A program made the position numbers and the translations under genes. DNA of 64,000 nucleotides from UBA2821 sp902763335 (lineage in GTDB: Bacteria > Bacillota > Clostridia > Lachnospirales > Lachnospiraceae): NCBI GenBank assembly GCA_052066835.1, contig JBQHRJ010000013.1. The stretch is one strand, 5' to 3'. Within the stretch, counting starts at the first letter, position 1; the number at the start of each line of letters is the position of its first letter. The notes beneath the pieces are model-generated. The model was not told the DNA's origin. It saw only the letters and a program-made list of their open reading frames with translations, and searched no databases. Of the stretch, positions 59,944 to 64,000 are shown piece after piece.

Positions 59944-61097
59944 CAGCTTTCCTTTACTCTGAATTTCTTTATCATAACCATTGCCAACGCAAATATTGCT
60001 GCTGCATATAATATCTGCACACCCATATACACGGCAATTGCATGAAGGTCAAAATCTGCCCATTTCTTTACACCCGATATTTCCTCTGTTCCCATAATGT
60101 ACCAGTACACCGGAACGAATTTTGCTGCCCTTCTTATTCCTTCTCCCAATACAGAAAGTGGTACAAACGCTCCTCCGAGAAATGACATTCCAAGTCCCAG
60201 TACATTTGTTATACCATTTATTATCAGGTCGTTTGATACGAGACTTCCTGTGATAAATGCCATTCCCATCGCCACAAGAATAAAGCATAAAGTGTTTAAC
60301 ATATACAAGAGAAATTCAGGCACAGACATTTCTCCACTATACAGTATCCATGATAACAGATTAAATATTGCCCATATTGCCATACACGTTATCAACGAGC
60401 CGGCTGCAAGCTGCAGATTGTAGTTTTTGTAGTTTATCGAAGAACAGTTTATACGTTTTCTTATGTCTTTTCTTCCAAAAGCCATAAGAATAGGTGCCAG
60501 ACAACCTATCACAATACTTACAATTACAAATGAGCCAAGTGTATAATATGTGTAATAGTCCGGATTTTCCTTAATTTTATCACCGCTCACCATAGATGCT
60601 TCTGCACCGGTATCCATTATATTCATTGCATCATCCACTGCATCCTGCAAATCTTCACCTGCAGCAATATAATTATTGACTGCTGATATAAATCTGTCAA
60701 CCTTAATATCCATATAATATCCCATAGACGATGCTTTAACCTTCATATTGATAAGTTCCATGGGTTTACCCGCTTCAACCGACTTCTCATATCCCTCAGG
60801 CACAATAAGAACATAATAAATATCACGATAAAACAGGTCATTTCTTAATGACTTAATATCATCCTTTTTTTCTTTGAAATTGTTACCCTTTGACAGGTAT
60901 TCCTTAATGGCATCTCCGATATAACTTCCATCCCTGTTAATAACCGTAAAACTAATACTCTCACCGGAAAATGTATTCCCCACTGACGTATCAGAGCTGC
61001 TATTAAAAACCATAATAATTAAAAATATTCCCGCATATATTGCGATTACCAGCTTATATTTTTTTAATATCTTAAAGAAAGTTTTAAATACACTCAT
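59943..61097 (-). CDS. ABC-2 type exporter permease (second subunit)
   Basis: A 384-residue permease: one N-terminal helix (about 13-30), a long outside domain (35-195) and five C-terminal helices (about 200-375), the ABC2_membrane_3 pattern. ATG 61097 is chosen, with AAGGAGG in front; the frame from 61121 overlaps the SD. It follows the first permease by 10 bp and overlaps the kinase start by one base. Confidence 0.88.
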   Translation of the reverse strand: MSVFKTFFKILKKYKLVIAIYAGIFLIIMVFNSSSDTSVGNTFSGESISFTVINRDGSYIGDAIKEYLSKGNNFKEKKDDIKSLRNDLFYRDIYYVLIVPEGYEKSVEAGKPMELINMKVKASSMGYYMDIKVDRFISAVNNYIAAGEDLQDAVDDAMNIMDTGAEASMVSGDKIKENPDYYTYYTLGSFVIVSIVIGCLAPILMAFGRKDIRKRINCSSINYKNYNLQLAAGSLITCMAIWAIFNLLSWILYSGEMSVPEFLLYMLNTLCFILVAMGMAFITGSLVSNDLIINGITNVLGLGMSFLGGAFVPLSVLGEGIRRAAKFVPVYWYIMGTEEISGVKKWADFDLHAIAVYMGVQILYAAAIFALAMVMIKKFRVKES

Positions 61098-61107
61098 TGG
61101 CTCCTCC

Positions 61108-62238
61108 TTACACTCTGTCATGTCTTATGCATATAACAGAAATACCGAAAAATATAACACTCATCACTATAAGCGTCGCAATACATCTGACATACATATT
61201 TACATCACCAAACACACAGATTGAATAGAAACTGTCCGATATAACCGCTGCCGGATTTATCTTATTAATAACCGGTGCATTTGTTTCTATGATATATTTC
61301 ATATTGCCCATCATAAGTCCTGCAAGAAAACACATGAATAATGTAGTAGCTCTCATTATTCCCTCTTTAAAATTTTCACTGCATTTTATAAGAAGTCCAA
61401 TCACATAACCGTATCCGACACCGGTCACACCTGCAAGAAATCCTGCAAGCAATATGTATCCGTATCTGTTTCCCATGTTTACGCCAAGAAAAACATCAAG
61501 ATATATAAACAGAAGTACAAATAAAATAGTCTGCACGGTGACCGCAGACAGAAAATCCGCCAAAATATTTACCATTCTGCCCGTAGGTGCAACATTTCTC
61601 CTTTTGGCAACATCAGACTGCATAATCTGTATATCCTTTGCATTTTTCATGCCATAGCTTGAACCAAAGAGACAGCTCATGGCAATAAGAGCAAAATAAT
61701 ACTGTATATACACATCCATATCTCCGGAAGCCGCACTTTTCTCAACATTGTATGTATGTTCTTCTGACATTGATTTTATAACCGCATCTAACTTTTCAGG
61801 GTTATCTTTTATAATATTCATTATAAGCTTTTCATTCTGAACATAGGAATCCATCATTGTCTTTAATATAGTCTGCTGCATTCCGTTTTCTTTAAATTCC
61901 AGTGAAATCTTATCTGATACATTTATAATTCCACATACATCCCCGGCTTCAAGCATGCTCTCTGCCTCATCTTCCGATACCTCATGAAGCTTTATATTGC
62001 CATCTTTGCCCGAAACACTCTGAAGAAATGTATCTAACTGTTCCTTATTTGCGTACTCTCCGTTGTCCACCAGTGCCGCATCAATTTTTCCTATATGTTC
62101 TGCCTTTTCTGTTATGTTTGAAAATGCCAACCAGAAAAATGTACCAAGCATGATAGGAAATATAAGTGTCCAGAAAAATAATGCTTTATCCTTTAATAAT
62201 ATTTTCAGTCTGAATTTATACAAATCTATAAACACCAT
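61108..62238 (-). CDS. ABC-2 type exporter permease (first subunit)
   Basis: A 376-residue permease of the same pattern as its neighbour: helix at about 18-38, an outside domain (about 45-175) and five to six C-terminal helices with the amphipathic segment MQSDVAKRRNVAPTGRM. The two probably form a heterodimer with the ATPase. Lantibiotic, bacitracin or daunorubicin-type exporters have this form. Substrate unknown. Confidence 0.88.
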   Translation of the reverse strand: MVFIDLYKFRLKILLKDKALFFWTLIFPIMLGTFFWLAFSNITEKAEHIGKIDAALVDNGEYANKEQLDTFLQSVSGKDGNIKLHEVSEDEAESMLEAGDVCGIINVSDKISLEFKENGMQQTILKTMMDSYVQNEKLIMNIIKDNPEKLDAVIKSMSEEHTYNVEKSAASGDMDVYIQYYFALIAMSCLFGSSYGMKNAKDIQIMQSDVAKRRNVAPTGRMVNILADFLSAVTVQTILFVLLFIYLDVFLGVNMGNRYGYILLAGFLAGVTGVGYGYVIGLLIKCSENFKEGIMRATTLFMCFLAGLMMGNMKYIIETNAPVINKINPAAVISDSFYSICVFGDVNMYVRCIATLIVMSVIFFGISVICIRHDRV

Positions 62239-62246
62239 CGCACCTC

Positions 62247-63191
62247 CTATTCTCCGTCACGCAGTTCCTTACCGGTGATTTCCAGAAATACATCATCAAG
62301 AGTAGGAAGTTCCGAATATACATGTCCGAATTCCACATTACGCTCCCTTAAGAAATCCAGCAGTTCTATAAGATTTCTCTGACCTTTTGTATATTTAACA
62401 TGAAGATTTTTATTAACATATTCCACACTGTACACATTAGGAAGCTTCTTTATATCCTGAATATATTTTTCATCAAAATCAAGTATCTCTATACTGACAT
62501 TCTCCCCCAGATTAATCATATTCTTTAATTCTTCCTTAGTTCCTATGGCAAGGTTTTTACCCTTATCCATAATGGCTATACGGGTACAGATTTTCTCGAC
62601 TTCCTCCATATAATGAGATGTATAAACTATAGTTGCCCCATTGCTGTTCAGCTTTTTGATACCCTCAAGTATGTTGTTTCTGCTCTGCGGGTCTACTGCT
62701 ACAGTGGGCTCGTCCATAAATATAAGTTTTGGTTTGTGTGCTATACCGCAGGCAATATTAAGTCTTCTCAACAGTCCTCCGGAAAGTTTCTGAGGGACAA
62801 ATTTCTCAAAGTCACCAAGATTTACAAAATCAATGGCCTCTTTTACATACTGTTTCCTAAGACTTCTGTCCTTTATGTACAATCCGCAGAAATAATCAAT
62901 ATTTTCATATACAGTAAGCTCATCAAATACTGCAACATTCTGCATCACAACACCTATCTGCCTCTTTATGTCATACTCATAAGGTGACATCTTTTTACCG
63001 AATACTTCAATATTACCCTTATCATATTTTAACAGGCCGAGTATACAGCTTATGGTGGTGGATTTTCCTGAACCGTTCGGACCAAGAAGACCAAATATCT
63101 CACCTTCTTTTACTTCAAGATTAAAATTATCAAGAGCTATAAGCTCATTATATCTTTTTAGAAGATTCTCTACTTTAATAACAGTTTCCAT
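62247..63191 (-). CDS. ABC transporter ATPase of the two-component-linked exporter
   Basis: A 314-residue DrrA/CcmA-type ATPase. Walker A GPNGSGKST (about 36-44), Q-loop VMQNVAVFDELT, signature LSGGLLRRLNIACG, Walker B LIFMDEPTVAVDP and the His switch TSHYMEE are intact. The C-terminal DUF4162-like extension (about 225-310) is common in antibiotic exporters. It is the first gene of the operon ATPase-permease-permease-kinase-regulator. Confidence 0.94.
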   Translation of the reverse strand: METVIKVENLLKRYNELIALDNFNLEVKEGEIFGLLGPNGSGKSTTISCILGLLKYDKGNIEVFGKKMSPYEYDIKRQIGVVMQNVAVFDELTVYENIDYFCGLYIKDRSLRKQYVKEAIDFVNLGDFEKFVPQKLSGGLLRRLNIACGIAHKPKLIFMDEPTVAVDPQSRNNILEGIKKLNSNGATIVYTSHYMEEVEKICTRIAIMDKGKNLAIGTKEELKNMINLGENVSIEILDFDEKYIQDIKKLPNVYSVEYVNKNLHVKYTKGQRNLIELLDFLRERNVEFGHVYSELPTLDDVFLEITGKELRDGE

Positions 63192-63275
63192 CTGTTTCCT
63201 CCTAATCTTAAATCCTATTATGTCTATGCTTACATTTTACCATATGATTAATATTTTTACAGTGTCCCATATCAC

Positions 63276-63304
63276 AAAAAGGATGTGACAAATGTCACAT
63301 CCTT
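63276..63304 (-). terminator. Terminator after the coiled-coil protein gene
   Basis: AAGGATGTGAC (63279-63289), loop AAAT, GTCACATCCTT (63294-63304): a perfect 11-bp stem followed on minus by TTTTTGTG. It separates the coiled-coil gene from the exporter operon. Confidence 0.85.
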
Positions 63305-63311
63305 CCGTATG

Positions 63312-63881
63312 TTATTCAACAATTTTTTTCACTTTTTCTTCCGGAATGTATAACTTCTCCGCAATCTCTGCAGTGCTCATTCCAAGCACACGCAGTTTAT
63401 ATACTTCCAACTGGATATTCAAATCCTTTATAACTTCATCCTGTTGCGTTGTCTCCTCCGTAAGTCTGGCTATCTCTCCCGCCTGACTTTTTATCGTTTC
63501 TGCCTGTGTTTCCATGGTCATCTTCAGCGTTTCAATAGCCTCCGACTGGCAGCTTATGGTATTATTATTCTGTTCAATAGCCTCTGACTGTTTGCTGCTT
63601 ATGGATGTTTCCTGCTCTAACAGTTCCTTTTGTGATTCTATAATGCTATTCTGTTTCTTCACAGTATCAGAATGTTTACGAAGCTGTTTCTCCATGGCAT
63701 TTATAGTCTGGTTTTGTTTCTCTATAGCCTGACTCTGCTTTTCTATAGCCTCTATCTGCGCAGTTATGGCGGCCTTCTGACTCTCTATAACCTCCATCTG
63801 GCTCTCCACAGCCTTTGACTGTTCTTCAAACATTGCCTTTATTTTCATCTTATCCATATTCTCTAACACATCTGAAATCAT
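63312..63881 (-). CDS. Coiled-coil protein with small C-terminal HTH-like segment
   Basis: A 189-residue protein. Residues about 15-150 are an almost unbroken coiled coil built of seven-residue units of the type AIEKQSQ/AIEKQNQ. The last 30 residues (LGMSTAEIAEKLYIPEEKVKKIVE) look like a helix-turn-helix of the sigma-region-4 or Trp-repressor kind. No signal or membrane helix. The SD GGAGG follows a GCGATAAATCGC hairpin. It is 34 bp after the cytidylyltransferase gene, so cotranscription is likely. Function unknown. Confidence 0.8.
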   Translation of the reverse strand: MISDVLENMDKMKIKAMFEEQSKAVESQMEVIESQKAAITAQIEAIEKQSQAIEKQNQTINAMEKQLRKHSDTVKKQNSIIESQKELLEQETSISSKQSEAIEQNNNTISCQSEAIETLKMTMETQAETIKSQAGEIARLTEETTQQDEVIKDLNIQLEVYKLRVLGMSTAEIAEKLYIPEEKVKKIVE

Positions 63882-63915
63882 ACTACCTCCGTTCCGGAGC
63901 GATTTATCGCTACTA

Positions 63916-64000
63916 TCACTTATTCAAATCATTTTTTATCTGTGTTGTAGATATCTCCGGTGTTCGTGGCAGATATACAACATTACAGCCTTCATCCTCA
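63916..64000 (-). CDS. Cytidylyltransferase-family protein (TagD-like), 3' end only
   Basis: The last 27 residues of a gene that continues beyond the window. VVYLPRTPEISTTQIKNDL is characteristic of the C terminus of glycerol-3-phosphate cytidylyltransferase and related nucleotidyltransferases (TagD/GCT), which supply CDP-glycerol for teichoic acids. The exact substrate cannot be judged from this part. Confidence 0.75.
   Translation of the reverse strand, partial: EDEGCNVVYLPRTPEISTTQIKNDLNK

Noticed and set aside
36054..64000. Many plus-strand ORFs over the ribosomal cluster
   Set aside because: They are reverse-strand shadows of highly conserved ribosomal protein genes and have no SD or recognisable product.

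Overview
The window looks like chromosome from a low-GC Gram-positive anaerobe of the class Clostridia, most likely a Lachnospiraceae member. The evidence is AT-rich DNA with strong GGAGG ribosome-binding sites, an S10-spc-alpha ribosomal cluster with a KOW-domain gene between map and infA, an L17 carrying a family-typical insertion, the order rplQ-ecfA1-ecfA2-ecfT-truA-rplM-rpsI, BspA-like and Big_2 surface proteins, and a TagD-like cytidylyltransferase. Species cannot be fixed from sequence reading alone.

Layout. 1-967: one end of an insertion sequence with a truncated transposase. 996-4730: a five-gene exporter operon (lipoprotein, two membrane subunits, ATPase, anchored ectodomain protein). 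4803-14116, minus strand: metY behind a 19-codon peptide ORF ending Met-Cys-Cys, a divergent HD-GYP protein, a CapA-like protein, a Na+/solute symporter with a 40-aa membrane protein ORF in front of it, clpA-clpS and purC. 14215-20044: a 1448-residue repeat-rich surface protein and an ECF sigma/anti-sigma pair. 20098-20469: two related inverted-repeat elements. 20488-24825: DUF202 protein, metal-binding HMA protein under a CsoR-like operator, secreted FN3 protein, double-HTH regulator.

24851-32451 mixes intact genes (GNAT, DUF3592, cysteine synthase, SodC-like, Asp/Glu racemase) with decayed ones. An ABC ATPase has lost its Walker A segment, its FtsX-like permease has lost its second half, and an XRE-PurM fusion has two internal deletions. 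32452-53217 is the translation supercluster on the minus strand: rpsJ through rplQ, the ECF transporter core and truA, then rplM-rpsI with their own promoter. 53608-64000 holds an rRNA methyltransferase and a MATE exporter on plus, then on minus a dihydrouridine synthase, a Big_2 secreted protein, a two-component system with its ABC-2 exporter, a coiled-coil protein and the tail of a cytidylyltransferase.

Most noteworthy: (a) the two elements at 20.1-20.5 kb share a core but have different, internally complementary ends, with a compensatory T-A to C-G change; (b) the Cys-Cys-ending leader peptide before metY; (c) a 96-bp mini-element between a sensor kinase and its response regulator that shares 15 bp with the IS end and 21 bp with one of the 20-kb elements; (d) four internal deletions clustered in 24.9-30.3 kb. 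No RNA genes (tRNA/rRNA) or CRISPR arrays were seen.
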